The position numbers and the translations under genes were made by a program. A DNA stretch of 64,000 nt from Entonaema liquescens. Lineage: Eukaryota > Ascomycota > Sordariomycetes > Xylariales > Xylariaceae. Below are positions 47,601 through 59,674 of the stretch, in pieces (position 1 is the first letter of the stretch; each line of letters starts with the position of its first letter). The stretch is taken from the NCBI GenBank assembly GCA_902805475.1, contig CADCSX010000005.1:507501-571500 (forward strand), in the 5' to 3' direction. The notes below the pieces were generated by a model. It was given only the letters and a program-made list of their open reading frames with translations, was not told where the DNA came from and searched no databases.

Positions 47601-47747
47601 GTAAGTCTGTAACACGTACGTAGTGGTTGATAAGAAGAGCGCCGGAGTGGCAGATATAAGATATTAATGTCGCTCGTGCACGACAAGCGTAGGTTAACCA
47701 TACAGATCGGCGAAGAGGTCATCTTCAAAGTTCTCCGTCTCGGCCAT
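44688..47747 (-). CDS. HRP1: HRP1/Nab4-type RNA-binding protein (two RRMs), with apparent 1-base frameshift
   Basis: Exons read from the minus strand: 47747-47704, 47587-47228, 46091-46051, 45993-45830 and 45760-44688. They give an acidic Ala/Pro-rich N-terminus. RRM1 follows (KMFIGGLNWETT, then SRGFGFLTFKD) and then RRM2 (KIFVGGVSQETT, then RGFGFVTFESE). The tail is Met/Gln-rich with RGG-type glycine-arginine segments. This is the domain order of yeast Hrp1, a cleavage factor IB subunit in mRNA 3'-end formation and export. Two oddities: the exons sum to one base short of a multiple of three because the GGG at 45737-45739 should be four bases for the frame to pass from DPKRAIP to RDEQEKT; and the intron 47227-46092 is ~1.1 kb and contains a candidate cassette exon. 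With the missing base restored the protein would be about 560 residues. Confidence 0.85.
46221..46454 (-). other. Candidate cassette or alternative first exon inside the HRP1 intron
   Basis: Minus strand: an acceptor-like CTCCCAG ends at 46455, then 234 bases (exactly 78 codons) are open in the frame required by the flanking exons, ending at a GTATGT donor (46220). The frame contains an ATG at 46423-46421 beginning MDTPSKAQEEDYISLNSDNE. From this ATG to the donor (203 nt) the phase is the same as that of the normal exon 2, so it splices in frame to KMFIGG of RRM1. It therefore works either as an included cassette or as a first exon from an internal promoter. The peptide is acidic then basic/helical (NQKNQKLKDRLSRLMANRIEAQ). 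Use in vivo is inference. Confidence 0.55.
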
Positions 47748-48846
47748 GTTGGAAGGCGTTGTTGACTCGAGTTGTTAGACGCGATCGCAAAAAGTCAAAA
47801 GTCGCGAAGCTTAGATCGACTTGGATTCGATCTTAAAGATTGAACCAGAAGATTAGGTGTGAGGATCTAGCTCAATCGGTCGGCCATATAGTCTTTAACA
47901 GAAAAGATACGAAAGGAGATGAAAGATTATGTAGTTTAATTAACAAAAACAAAGTCAGCGTTAAGAAAGGTCGAATGGAAGAATCGTGAGGAGGTGTCGA
48001 TGGGAAAGAATTGCAGCCTCCTAGTTAGAATGGACGTACACCGTGAGAATGTCTTTTGGCCAATGGGAGACGCGAAATCGACTGCAGGCAAACTCCAATT
48101 TTAGCTTAGTTTTTCTACTGGGGTGTTCGTTGCTTAACGCTAACTGACGCACGGACCATGATGCCTGCTTTTGATATGTGCCTTAGCTCAGCTACCACTC
48201 TATCAACTTAGGCGTTGCTAGGCGCTATCAGGCGTTGTAGCTGTGAACCATGTGGGGCAGAGAGAGCATGAATTCACCATTCAATGTTACATGTATTCAA
48301 GCCACACCTACTCTAAATTCTTACCTAGGCAGGTACCAGATACTTTAAGGTATTCATTGGTACATCTATCCCTTTGCGAATACGCGTATAATAATAACGT
48401 CCTACAGTTGAATCTAATATTCCATTTATAGTTCATATATAGGTAAGTAGTTAAGTCACTAGCTTTAACCATCTTACAGTTATATAAAGCTACTTTAGTT
48501 ATCAGATATTTCGACATGTCTGTACCTACATATAGTAGTACCTCATGTAACGCTAGAACATTCATAGTAACTGCCGAGGCTAGAGCTGTGGCTTCCCAGT
48601 CAGGCGTTATCGAGGGGCATTATAGCGCTACAATGACCAGGTTAATGTACAATACATAACGTAGCTCTACTAATTGAACGGTACCTATGACTTGCTTCTA
48701 CATGTTAACATGATATAGTACTCTTAACCGTTTCATTCTTTTACCACTTCGAACTTGAGACTTCTCAAAATTCCAACGAGGTGAATTTAAGCCACCCATA
48801 ACAACAATGCGGCTGTGATTTATCGCACGACAAACTTCCTTTTGCT
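47748..48846. promoter_or_regulatory. Divergent promoter region, HRP1 / GYP1
   Basis: 1.1 kb between start codons of two divergent conserved genes. It contains short ORFs (up to 85 codons at 48,565-48,308) with no content of note, and an AT-rich centre. No gene is supported. Confidence 0.45.
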
Positions 48847-51028
48847 ATGTTTTCATCCTCGGGAAGCGGCAAGAAGCCGCCGTCCCAACAGGTAAGCTCT
48901 TCAAGGTCAACATTCGAGTAGAATTGGCTTTCATTGACAATGACGTAGGAAATGATTCAAGTCGGTGAGTATCGCAGCCTTGATACCATACAGCAGTGTC
49001 TCAATGCGCTTATACAGCGCTTATATTAACGTGAAGGAGAACAACTTTACTAACTTGTGCCTCTCTACTTTGACAGACAGGTCAGAGTAGGTTTTACACG
49101 TCGCTTTTTGTTGGCGAATGTCGCATTAGGAGGTTGTTTGCTAAGCTCCAACTAGGTCGGCTTCACCGTTCTGGCGTGTCCAGAGAGAAGGCGCCACGAA
49201 AAAAACAGGTCGAGATCCTAATATAGTAGTAGGAGCTTCTTACTCACATGCAGACATGCTCAAATTCGATAATTTGTACGTTCCATTCCCGAAATCACTC
49301 TTTGCTTTGGTCTTTCATTAACTTAGCGCCCACACCAGAAATCTCTCCGGTTCCTCGTCCCGACCGAGATCTCCTCCTACCTCTTCGCCACAGAGGACTC
49401 GAACGAGCGACGTTAACTCACCGCCGAAGCCTTCATCTGGGCTATCCTCGCCACCGTTGAAGTCCTATTTTAGCTTCTTGTCGAACACGAATCAAGATTG
49501 GGATGTTGGAGATCCTGAAGTACCAGACGGAGAAGATATGCTTGGATATGAGGATGACGATGGGGATGACTTTGGCCTTCCGAGCTTATCCAATATGCAG
49601 CGACGGAGCCGACGAGCAGCAGCCCAGTCTGATAACTCTTCGCACCCCCGCTCAACACCTCTAGCAGCGGCAGTTAGCTTTCCCCAGAGGCGTTATTCAA
49701 ATAGTGCCGACATAGCCATAGAACGACCAACACCAACATACCCAATGCCTAAGAAAAGCGAAGGGAAGATTCTTAGACCGCAATACAAGGATATTCTAAA
49801 GGGTATCTAAGCCTCCACTCGACCCTTTAACATTGTTCCGATAGCTAATATTATCCAGATCCGGCCAATGCTCTACATCTTATCGATCACCCCACAGCCC
49901 CAGCCAATGCCACACCGAAGGAAATCGATGCAATCAATTCTCGTATAACGAAGATCAACAAGTTCAAGAAGATTCTTCAGGCTAGTACTATACCATTAAC
50001 AGATCTTAGAGCTTTAGCATGGGGTGGTGTTCCCGAAGAAGTTCGGGCCATGACATGGCAACTCTTGCTAAGCTATTTGCCGACCAGCAGCGAAAGACGC
50101 GTTGCGACCCTGGAACGGAAGCGTAAAGAATACCTCGACGGGGTACGTCAAGCTTTCGAACGAGGAGGCACCAATCCTGCGTCCGGCGGGAGGTCTAGAG
50201 GTCTTGATGAAGCAATATGGCATCAGATCAGTATTGATGTCCCCAGGACAAACCCCCATATTGAACTTTACAGCTATGAGGCGACGCAGCGATCGCTGGA
50301 ACGGATACTATACCTCTGGGCGATTCGGCATCCCGCAAGCGGCTACGTACAGGGGATTAACGACCTGGTAACTCCTTTCTGGCAAGTTTTTCTAGGTAGT
50401 TACATTACGGATTGTAATATCGAAAGCGGCATGGACCCGGGGCAATTGCCTAAAGCGGTGCTCGACGCGGTGGAAGCCGACTCTTTTTGGTGCCTAACAA
50501 AGTTACTCGATGGGATTCAGGATCATTATATTGTTGCCCAGCCTGGCATTCAACGACAAGTTGCTGCGCTTCGGGATCTTACCGCTAGGATCGATGAAGG
50601 ACTCGCAAAGCACCTTGAACATGAGAATGTCGAATTCATTCAGTTCAGTTTCCGTTGGATGAATTGTCTCCTAATGAGGGAAATTAGTGTACGAAACACT
50701 ATTCGGATGTGGGATACATATTTGGTATGTTTTCGTGTCCCAGTTAGATGATTCACTTACTAACTGTACTTAGGCTGAAGAACAAGGCTTCTCGGAATTT
50801 CATTTATATGTGTGCGCAGCCTTCTTGGTAAAATGGTCATCTAAGTTAGTCAAGATGGATTTTCAGGAAATCATGATGTTCCTGCAGGCATTACCCACTC
50901 GGGACTGGACCGAGAAAGATATAGAACTCTTGCTTAGCGAAGCCTATATCTGGCAGAGTCTTTTCAAGAATTCTTCCGCTCACTTGAGGGGAGGTCCTAG
51001 TCGAGCTCCGACCAACCTACAGCTATGA
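48847..51028 (+). CDS. GYP1: TBC-domain Rab GTPase-activating protein (GYP1-type)
   Basis: The core is certain: exon from about 49,333 to 49802, then 49859-50724 and 50774-51028. The N-terminal part is Ser/Pro-rich (GSSSRPRSPPTSSPQR) with an acidic patch. The TBC domain starts at LRALAWGGVPEEVRAMTWQLLL. The arginine finger lies in ISIDVPRTNP and the glutamine finger in GYVQGINDLVTPF. FSFRWMNCLLMREI and IRMWDTYLAEE follow, then CAAFLVKWSSKL and the C-terminal WTEKDIELLLSEAYIWQSLF. Gyp1 stimulates GTP hydrolysis by Ypt1/Rab1 at the Golgi. A likely first exon is 48847-48891 (MFSSSGSGKKPPSQQ then GTAAG). How it connects to 49,333 is unresolved: phases require at least one more small exon or another start. 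Confidence 0.88.
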
Positions 51029-51735
51029 AAGAGGAAGCAATATCTCTGCACAAGATACAACGCGCCGTCAATAAAACTTGTCGTTTTATCGTTGGGTCCT
51101 TTAAAGCTTAGGAGAGTATTTGCGGCTCTCTCGAGAACCAAACTCGACTTCGATTGATGACGGATTCCAAAAGTCCTGGCTAGAATCCAGGCTTCTCTAA
51201 TAAAGAAAGTATTCTAATTAGGATAGCCTACGGCAAAGCGAAACTGAATAAATACTCGGAACGCTTGGGATCATCGGGATATTCGCGCTTGGATCGAAAA
51301 CCAGTCTATAATTGTCAAGCGTTAAAGCGCTTTGTCAGGGCTCCCGGTCCTCGACCACGTCCCTTCAAAGCAAGATCGTCTTAGTCAGAGGCTGTTACGG
51401 TCATAACGACTGATGACTATGGATACTTGCCATAGCGCAAGATGAACGTCGCGAGGAACTAGTGAGATAGCCGACCATATATGTACTTGCTATGCGAAGG
51501 CATCTTAACTTAAGAATAGAACTACTAGAGGCCCATAAGGGTTGAAAGAGCCTTTTCGAGCTAGTAACGAGTGTTAGTGGCCCATGGAGTTGTGTTCAGC
51601 CGATTATATTGTCATATAGGTCAAAACTAAGGTCAATCAAATACTAATACGGCTCTCTAGGTATTATGGTTCTGGATAAAAATCTTGGAAAAGAAATAGC
51701 AGAAGGCTGATCAAGTACTGCCAACGGTGCTGATA
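51029..51735. other. Convergent intergenic region
   Basis: About 700 bp between the GYP1 stop and the flavin oxidoreductase stop. Nothing is recognised; it should hold both 3' ends. Confidence 0.5.
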
Positions 51736-53124
51736 TCATGCTATTAAGGGTTGCATAGCACCGTAAGGCCTCGTCGCCACGCCTTCGATCCTAACGTGGT
51801 CAAGCACCTCTCTCTTCGATATCGTTGGCAGTGCCGCAACCCATTTCCGAAAGCCTTCGAGGAAAGCATCTGCCGCGTCCCTATCCGACGGGTCGACTGG
51901 ATCTTGGTTAAGGCTGATCTGACGCATATGAGCGCCGGCTAGCGATGCGCCATGCGCCCAGGAGTTCTGCTCGCCAACGACATTCGTGTCGCCCACCAGC
52001 GGCTTAATGCACCCCTTGCACCCATGCTCCAGCACCTCCCGCGGCAGTCTTGGCTCCGTCGTGCTCGGCCGTCCCAACCCGACTCCATCTAATCCGCTCG
52101 CCAACGCGTCCACCATGGCCCCGACCGTCCGTATCCCTCCCGTTATATAACACCGCGCGCGCGCAACGTGCGGCACGATGAGCTCCGCGAACTCTATGAA
52201 AAACGCCTCCCGCCGCCTCGTGCTCTCCTTCTTGTGGTGCCACGCCGGTGCCTCGTACGTGCCCCCGCTGAGCTCGATTAGGTCGAACCCGTGTGCTTCG
52301 AGTAGCTGTACTAGCACCGCAGCCTCGTCCGGCGCGAACCCGCTGTCCTGGAACTCCACGCTGTTAATCTTGATACCAAGCACGAACCCCGCGCCCGTAG
52401 CGCCCCGGATCCCATCCGCGATCTCGGTGACCAGGCGCGCGCGGTTCGCCAGCGACCCCCCGTAGGCGTCGGTGCGCAGGTTCGTCGTCGGCGACAGGAA
52501 CTGCGCAAACAGGTACCCGTGCGCCGCGTGCAGCTGGACCCCCGAGAACCCCGCGCGCTCGAGGTACACGGCCGCGTGGACGAAGGACGCTTGTATACCC
52601 CGGATTTCGCCCGCCGAAGCCGCGTGCGGCTTGCCGTAGCGGAACATGGCGCCGTAGCCTCTCGTCAGCTGCACGTCTGACGCCGAGACGGGGTGCGGCT
52701 GGTATTCCTCCGCGGTCTGGCGGCCCGGGTGGTTCAGCTGGCCTAGGAATACGGCGCCGCGGCGGCGGCCGGCCTTGGCGAGTCTTTGGTAGGCTTCGAA
52801 GCGCGGGCCGGAGAAGGGCTGGTCGCGGGTGATGGTCATGTTCCCGGGGGCTTCGAGGTGCGTCGTGTCCACGATGATATTGCCCGTTACGATGGTGCCC
52901 CAGCCGCCGTCGCCCCAATGTCCGTATAAGTTGCACAGTTGGGTCGTGGGGATGCCGCTTGCGCTCATGTCGTCTGGGTCCCAGGTCGCCATGCGCTCGG
53001 TCATGGCGACTTTCATGAAGCGGTTTGGGGCGACGGCGGTGGAGAAGGGGAATGTGAGGGGCTCGCCTAGGGGTGATGGGTCGACATCTCGGCTGGGGTA
53101 GCGGGTTGGCATCGTGATAGACAT
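51736..53124 (-). CDS. Old-Yellow-Enzyme-like NADH:flavin oxidoreductase
   Basis: A single exon of 462 codons. The FMN TIM barrel is complete: PLTFPFSTAVAPNRFMKVAMTERM at the start, WGTIVTGNIIVD, AVFLGQLNHPGRQ, and VQLHAAHGYLFAQFLSPTTNLRTDAYGGSLANRARL (substrate-binding His and FMN-contacting residues). LGIKINSVEF, LIELSGGTYEAPAW, YITGGIRTV and DGVGLGRPSTTEP come next. It should reduce activated C=C bonds of enones using NAD(P)H. The C-terminal extension carries CKGCIK but not the four-cysteine cluster of the FeS-containing dienoyl-CoA reductases. The GC content is high for the window, as in the PhyH gene. No intron or lesion. Confidence 0.92.
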   Translation of the reverse strand: MSITMPTRYPSRDVDPSPLGEPLTFPFSTAVAPNRFMKVAMTERMATWDPDDMSASGIPTTQLCNLYGHWGDGGWGTIVTGNIIVDTTHLEAPGNMTITRDQPFSGPRFEAYQRLAKAGRRRGAVFLGQLNHPGRQTAEEYQPHPVSASDVQLTRGYGAMFRYGKPHAASAGEIRGIQASFVHAAVYLERAGFSGVQLHAAHGYLFAQFLSPTTNLRTDAYGGSLANRARLVTEIADGIRGATGAGFVLGIKINSVEFQDSGFAPDEAAVLVQLLEAHGFDLIELSGGTYEAPAWHHKKESTRRREAFFIEFAELIVPHVARARCYITGGIRTVGAMVDALASGLDGVGLGRPSTTEPRLPREVLEHGCKGCIKPLVGDTNVVGEQNSWAHGASLAGAHMRQISLNQDPVDPSDRDAADAFLEGFRKWVAALPTISKREVLDHVRIEGVATRPYGAMQPLIA

Positions 53125-54704
53125 AGCTCGCGGCGAGAGGTGTTGGATAGGTTTGTTTGGGGTGCTAGGTATATTTGGTCTAGATTACAGCTATTATACT
53201 ACTGCAATGAAAGTATTTTGGTCTGGGACACGATAATGAATCGGCGTATCGCTCAATTATTGCCTCTTAAATATACTCGGTGTATTAAAATATCTACTAT
53301 ACATGATCGTAATGCTCTCTGAAAACCGAATAGCGTCAGTGTTGCAGTCGAGTTGCGTGGGGCCAGGTGTCCCTTATTCCGTGAACCCGAAACTGCCTGA
53401 ATGCATTTGATGGACCCCTTTCGGCAATATGTTCTCGGGTGCGGCTCTGTGTTATGCGGGGAGACCTACCATATAAAACTACTTTAAGATTGAGTGGTAT
53501 ACGCTCACTTATACATGTTTCTGTACTCGAATGTGTAGCCAGATATTTATGTAGTGCTTGGAGCTAAACATACACGAAAAAAAAAAAAAAGGAAGAGAAA
53601 AAGCTAAGTGAAGTGCTGACCAGGCCGGTTGAAGAAGGTTAGGATAATTATATGCTATAGTCTTCTTGGGTGCCCTTGGTATATTGGAATTTGAATATAT
53701 CTTATTATATTCTAATGTCAGCTTTCTCTTTATTATTGGCGTAGCCATATCATATAGTCTAGACCATGTAGACTACAGCGTTCGATTCCAATTAATGTTA
53801 ATATTGTCGACCCTCGAAATAGGTTCATATGCATGGATAGGTGTTGTCCAATAGAAGTTGAGACGACGTCAGCTTGCTTTGCGAACAGCTTCCTTTTACG
53901 GAGTGGGTAACAATCGTGATTGGCTTCTCCGTTGCTACCTACTGTAGTATACAGATAATTTCCGTATCTACCCTGAAGTTCCGACAGCCACTTGAGTTGT
54001 CCTTCGGGAATATGTAAATTACCAACGACGTAGATGTACCTGTTTACGTTAAATGCGGTGTGAATTTTTATTTCGCTTCGGAGTTGTCAAGAAAAAAAGG
54101 CTTTTTTAGATATCACAACATTATATATTAAGTATTTGTAGATACTTGGTAAAAGGATGTGATGGTAGCCATACTTCGCTCCATTTATACTTGTACGTCC
54201 TAAGCTGGTAGGGTCAAATCTGACCGCATACGACACCGACACCCGGGTCCGAATGACCCCTCACAATATCCGTGGGGCCGGGATATCTAGGGGAGAAAAA
54301 AGAAGCAAGGCCGGATGGCGTTGCTTACGCCGCAAGTCATAGTCAATGATAACGAGGATATAATAAAAGGGCACCAAAAGCGCCAAGTCATATTGGAGGG
54401 ATTTTGCGAGCGAGGAAAAAAGAAACCAACTATAAAATTTCTGGCCACCGAAGGTCTGGTTTGAGTCGCTGACTCCGTGACTGGTACCCGTTGGCGGAGG
54501 ACGGCAATACTCGTGACTCTTCCACTTCGGACCCGCCGTAGACTCGGCTATTCTACAGGACGGTTCTTTTTTGCTAGCTTATATCTCGTAGTTATTTTTT
54601 GTTGCCGACTTTGAAAGCTCTAAACCTCGGAGGGTTTATCTAATATGGAATATAGATCCTAGTCTCCGGAGTATTTGTCAAAGCCGAGGGACCGAGAAGG
54701 AATA
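53125..54704. other. Gene-poor stretch left of the MITE
   Basis: About 1.6 kb with AT-rich segments and poly-A near 53,578-53,591. Frames of 60-79 codons have no recognisable content. Confidence 0.5.
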
Positions 54705-55277
54705 CTCGTCAGGATTCCAAACATCCGACCTTTTGCCGGGGCTTCGCCCCTAAGGTCAGGGACTTTTAAAAGGTAACGAACTTTTAAAAGGTAAATTTTA
54801 GTACAAATTTTTACTAGTGCTGACCATACAAATTTAAGTATTTCAATCAAAATGAATAGTGCCATTTACATGCAAAGATCTAATGCTTTAGCTTTATATT
54901 ACGTAATAAAACGTTGATCTAATGCGATTATCGTCACTTTTGCTGTCGCTTTTCTTACACTCAAATAATACTCACCAATTTTTAATAAAAATAAATAAAA
55001 TATATTGTAAATAATTAAGAGGTCAATAATTATTATAATGTCAAAGCCGATGCGATTAAAGGTAGTTACGTTATATAAAAATTGAAAAGGTTGAAATATT
55101 AAGATTGTACGTATTAATAATATTTAAAATTCGGGTAGTACTTAACATTAGGTGTGCATCCCACCTAAATTTAAGTAGCCACAGAAATTACCTTTTAAAA
55201 GTTCGTTACCTTTTAAAAGTCCCTGACCTTAGGGGCGAAGCCCCGGCAAAAGGTCGGATGTTTAGAATCCTGACGAG
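54705..55277. mobile_element. MITE with 90-bp terminal inverted repeats and TA flanks
   Basis: The first 90 bases (54705-54794) are the reverse complement of 55188-55277 with one mismatch. TA dinucleotides flank both ends (54703-54704 and 55278-55279), the mark of Tc1/mariner-type insertion. The element is 573 bp, with an AT-rich interior and no coding capacity. Each terminal repeat contains a GC palindrome (GGGGCTTCGCCCC) and two copies of ACTTTTAAAAGGTAA-like sequence, making it foldable as a long hairpin. Its ends are unrelated to those of the MITE at 7.3 kb, so at least two non-autonomous families occur in this genome. Confidence 0.9.
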
Positions 55278-57109
55278 TAACATGCAAGAGCTGTTTAACG
55301 ATGAGGGATCATAGGATATTGTGGGGAGAATCTGATCTAGAGCATATGAAGTATTTAAAATCGAGAAGCCCTGTGAGCTAAGACCTCAGTCATGCGTCAC
55401 GTCTCGATAGGGAATTATGGCTTAAGTGTCCTTTGAGAAATACTCATTGGACGAACTTGTCTATTATCTCAGTGGTCAGTAATACGTGGATAGGTACATG
55501 CTAGGTATGTATGTGTGGATGGATGGATGGATGGATGTATGTATGTCAGAGATGCGGGATGGTTTAATAGTTGAACTTGGCATACTGCTACTAGAATTTA
55601 TGTACGAAATAAGACAAAAGTATTCCGTCTATCCAATGATAAGATAGAAATTTATGAATACTAAGACTCCCCCACTAAGACCGCTGAGAAAGGTAGCGGT
55701 CAGCCAAGGCAATGGGCGGCAATTCGCGGCTTTCCCGGAAGCCGCTAAGCTTTTTGTTCAACTTTCCGCACGCCGAAGAGCGGCACAATTCTACGCTAAA
55801 ACCTTCCTTTCCGACTTTTAATTTTGTCCCTTTTTTTTTTTTTTTCTCTTTTGCCCGTCTAGTTTCCACTTATACGGTTCTAACATCAGTAATGAATATT
55901 TAGCCAAGCCCAGGGGTCGAGATGCTTGTCCATCACCCATCACAAGGATTATGTGGGGAATAATATCCTGTATAAAATCCCAACTTACCTTACCTTTTCG
56001 TTGCGATCTCGGATCGTTATATTTCCCTTTGGTCTCTTGACTCACGAAGTTGTTTATGAAATTGTGCGAATAAGTTTGTAGTGTCCGAAGAACGGAAGCT
56101 GATCTATCCAAACTCAAGCTTATTCGTCGTCATTTCGACGTGGGCAATGTTACTCTAAGCCGTTTGGTCGTTTGGTAACCGGTTCATAACCCGTTTGCCG
56201 TCTACAAGCTTCCACAACGCTTGTTCGCATCGAATCAACGGCGTCATTCTACGCTCCACTTCCCACATGATTTTCAGCCTCCGTGTACAACCGAAGCCTC
56301 TCTTCGAATTTACAATGGCCCACACCGCAACAGGGACTAGTCCCAACAGCTACTTCTAGAATGACGGAAATGGGGGTGGATGTTGCTTTGTTGTCTGTTG
56401 TAGTGTCACCCGTGAGTACGCCCACCTGACGTTACGATATGGAGATATGGAGATCGTAGATACCCGGCGCCGTTCATAGACCTTCCATGCTGGTCCCAAC
56501 CGGGTGGAAACTAAACTTACCTCGTCTCTCTCCCCCCTTGTGGGTAGTATCTGGAAATACCTAGGTATCTATTTAGCTCTATCGGTCAGGTCGGTCCAAT
56601 TAGTTCGATGGGGAAAATGCAGAGTTTTGCATCTTCTTTATCCAATTGGGCTATTAGGATAGTCCTGGTCCGATTCCAACGAGTACAATGACAAGGACCA
56701 CGGCACAACACGCCCTTCCCATGCAGCTTGTCACTGAGCCAGACTTACATAACACATAATACTGCAAGCTTGACACGATGCAGAATGTACGGACGTGCAG
56801 ATACAGGATCCTCTTCTTTAGCAAGAAAGCGGATAAGGTAATCTCCCCATTGGTTATTGAGTCATTAACCTTCTTGTAAGTGGTACGGGTCGACGCCGTC
56901 TAAAAACTAGAAGTCTATATTATTTATACTTTCCCTTTATCTACCTCCTCCCCACTGCCTGTCTGTCTCTCTCTTCATTAGAAACAAAATATTGACCTAC
57001 AAGGGCAACAATCATTCTATCTTAGCGTTGCTTCCTCTACTACATCCCTTACATCCCTGATCCTAAATCACATCATACCTAACCTATAACCAGCACGTAA
57101 CTCATAGGC
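55278..57109. other. Gene-poor stretch right of the MITE, including BCAT promoter
   Basis: About 1.8 kb. It has a GGAT/GTAT microsatellite (55,515-55,546) and a poly-T run at 55,831-55,845. The CT-rich 56,930-57,100 is the probable promoter and leader of the aminotransferase. No other gene is supported. Confidence 0.5.
55515..55546. repeat. GGAT/GTAT microsatellite
   Basis: Consecutive GGAT tetramers grading into GTAT tetramers. Confidence 0.85.
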
Positions 57110-58474
57110 ATGGCTCCATCCGCCGTTGTTCCGTCCACAGCCCACAATGGCGAGCAAGACGTAAACCTGACGGCTTCTGCCATCGACCACCGGTTAACCG
57201 AAAATGACCAATCCAACGGTCAAGGCGCTCCCTCGTCGAACGGACAAGGCAACGGTGTAGCTCAACCGAACGTCCAGGAACTAAACGCCTCAAAGATCAC
57301 TTACACATTTACTAAGGAGCCCCGTGATGTCCCTGCCCCGGGTGTCCACTCTATCGACGGCGCAACCATCTGCACAGACCACATGATTACCGTAGCATGG
57401 TCAGCAAAGTCCGGCTGGGCAACGCCAGAACTGAAGCCTTACGGTCCTCTGTCCCTCATGCCCACAGCTTCCGTCCTTCACTATGCCACCGAGTGCTTCG
57501 AAGGTCTCAAGGCCTACCGTGGTTTCGACGGCAATCTGCGTCTGTTCCGACCTGATTGCAACGCTGAGCGATTTCTTATGTCCTCGGTGCGCATCAGCTT
57601 ACCATCTTTCACTCCCGCTGAGGTAGAAAAACTGCTCTTGGCCCTGATGGCCGTAGATGGGCCCAAATGGCTCCCTCGTGACCGCCCTGGAAGCTTCATC
57701 TACCTACGCCCGACCCTCATCGGAACCCAGTCACAGCTTGGTGTGCAAGCACCCTCAGAAGCCCTCCTCTACATCATCGCCACCTACATGCCAGTCATGG
57801 ACTCGCCAGCAGGTGGTATGAAGCTTCACACATCGCCGGACGATATGGTTCGTGCCTGGGTTGGTGGATTTGGTTACGCCAAGGTCGGCGCAAACTACGG
57901 TCCTTCTCTCTTAGCAACGCAAGAAGCCCGCGCAAGGGGATTTGGCCAGATCCTATGGCTGTACGGTAGCGAAGGTTACTGCACAGAAGCTGGAGCGAGC
58001 AATTTCTTCGTCTTATTGAAAACTAAGGAGGGAAAGACTCAGCTTATCACAGCGCCACTGGATGACAGACTGATCCTCCCTGGCGTTACTAGGCGCAGCG
58101 TGCTGCAACTTGCTCGTGAGAGGTTAAGTGAAGAGATCGAAGTTGTAGAGAGGAGATATACCATCAAGGAGGTATTAGAAGCGAGCTCGGAAGGTAGACT
58201 CCTCGAATCGTTTGCTGCTGGTACAGCGGTAAGTTTTCCACAGTGCCTCTGAAAAATACAATACATGCAAGGGGTATCACATACTGATATTTAATCACAG
58301 TTCTTCGTCTGCCCCGTTTCGCTTATCCACCACCGCGAGCAAGACATCCAGATCCCCATGGGCAAGGCGGGCGAGGGCGGCCCATACACTCTCAAGCTGA
58401 AGGGCTGGCTTAAGGATATCATGTACGGAAACGTAGACCACCCGTGGGGTGTCGTCGTACAGGAGGAACATTAG
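57110..58474 (+). CDS. Branched-chain amino acid aminotransferase
   Basis: Two exons (57110-58228, 58301-58474) give 430 residues. The first 60 residues are polar, Asn/Gly-rich and lack the arginine-rich amphipathic helix of a mitochondrial presequence, so a cytosolic form is likely. The PLP fold is clear: VLHYATECFEGLKAYRGFDG, RLFRPDCNAERF, SFIYLRPTLIGTQSQLGV, then GFGYAKVGANYGPSL, whose lysine forms the Schiff base with PLP. TEAGASNFFVLL, LPGVTRRSVLQLARE and the C-terminal WGVVVQEEH complete it. It interconverts Leu/Ile/Val with their keto acids using glutamate. The length is somewhat longer than the yeast enzyme only because of the N-terminal tail. Confidence 0.94.
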
Positions 58475-59674
58475 ATCACCTAATTCCCCGACGTGCAGAT
58501 GTGGTGATGCATATTTTGCCCCTCACACCTTCGGGACCGCAGGCTTTCACAGACGGACCAACAGGTGTTACCTTCAGGTAGCATCGCCCCCTGTCCCCCG
58601 TTTTCTACCCGCATAATATCTATTGGTCGAGGATAGAGAAGGGGACGACAATCGTGCCAGCAAACGGGTGGGCGGAGTGGATGTGGGGGAACCTTGACTA
58701 TGATCTCGCGTTAATTACACAAAATCCAGGCTGGCAAGAACATTGTGTCACGATCCACGATATACCATGATTCAACACGATCGGTTCTCGGATCCTATTG
58801 CTGGAACATGTTCGCCGAGAGGCCTTTTTTCTTTCCATAGAAGAGGCATGAATGCATAGCCGGTGTTGCGTTTCGTCCTTTTTTTTCGTCTTGGTTTTCT
58901 GAACATGACCTATATGGCGGTTCGGTCCGGGCTGGGATAAGCTAGCCAGCTACAGGACGAGGATGCACGACGGCATTTTCGAGCGTTTTCTAGAGCCTCT
59001 TTTTTCAACCCTGGCTTTATGTTTGTTTTTCTTTTGAGGCGGTTACTTCCGCGTTGAACCATAGAGTTTCCTGTCAGTTGCACAGGTATCGCATAGAAGT
59101 CCGGTCCACGGTATATTCATTTCAAGCTGCTTTACTTGAAAACAATCATTTCGCGTTCACCCTTCGGAACGCAGCGCGAGGATGGCACAGCGAATCGTGT
59201 GGTTGGCTTGAGACAAGGGATATTAGGACATATATTACACGGTGTTGGCAAAAGAGCTGGGATAAAGCATGCTGTGTTGATAGCGGATCTGAATGCATAT
59301 TTCCATTTCTAAATGAACTGCGCTGCGAGGAATGTTGGCTGTGAGTGGTATATCTGAAAAATGATCGGGTAGACGTGCATTGTGGACAGCAATATATATA
59401 TGAATTCCCTTACATCGTTGTCTTGGTACAAAAGTCCAGCTCCAGCGAGTTCCTTCACCCATCCCAATAGCCGGCAGGTTTTGTTACGTGGTAGTCCATT
59501 CAACTCATTCTATAAGTCACGATGCGCCGCATAACAGCAAGGCGTGTTATACGAGCATTCAAGCGAGTCCTTCGTCGCGGCGTCAATGTCCACCGCACGT
59601 GTCGGTCACGCTTCTCCCGACCCGCTGCGAGTAGCAGTAGCAATAACAGTAGCGGCGTATCCCGGCCAGTGGCA
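58475..59674. other. Convergent intergenic region, 1.2 kb
   Basis: No supported gene; a 96-codon plus-strand frame at 59,054-59,344 has no recognisable motif. T-rich runs near 58,880 and 58,990 may mark 3' end formation of the aminotransferase gene. Confidence 0.5.

Noticed and set aside
48171..48245. TTAGCTCAG word resembling a tRNA D-arm
   Set aside because: No cloverleaf could be formed by eye with the downstream sequence.
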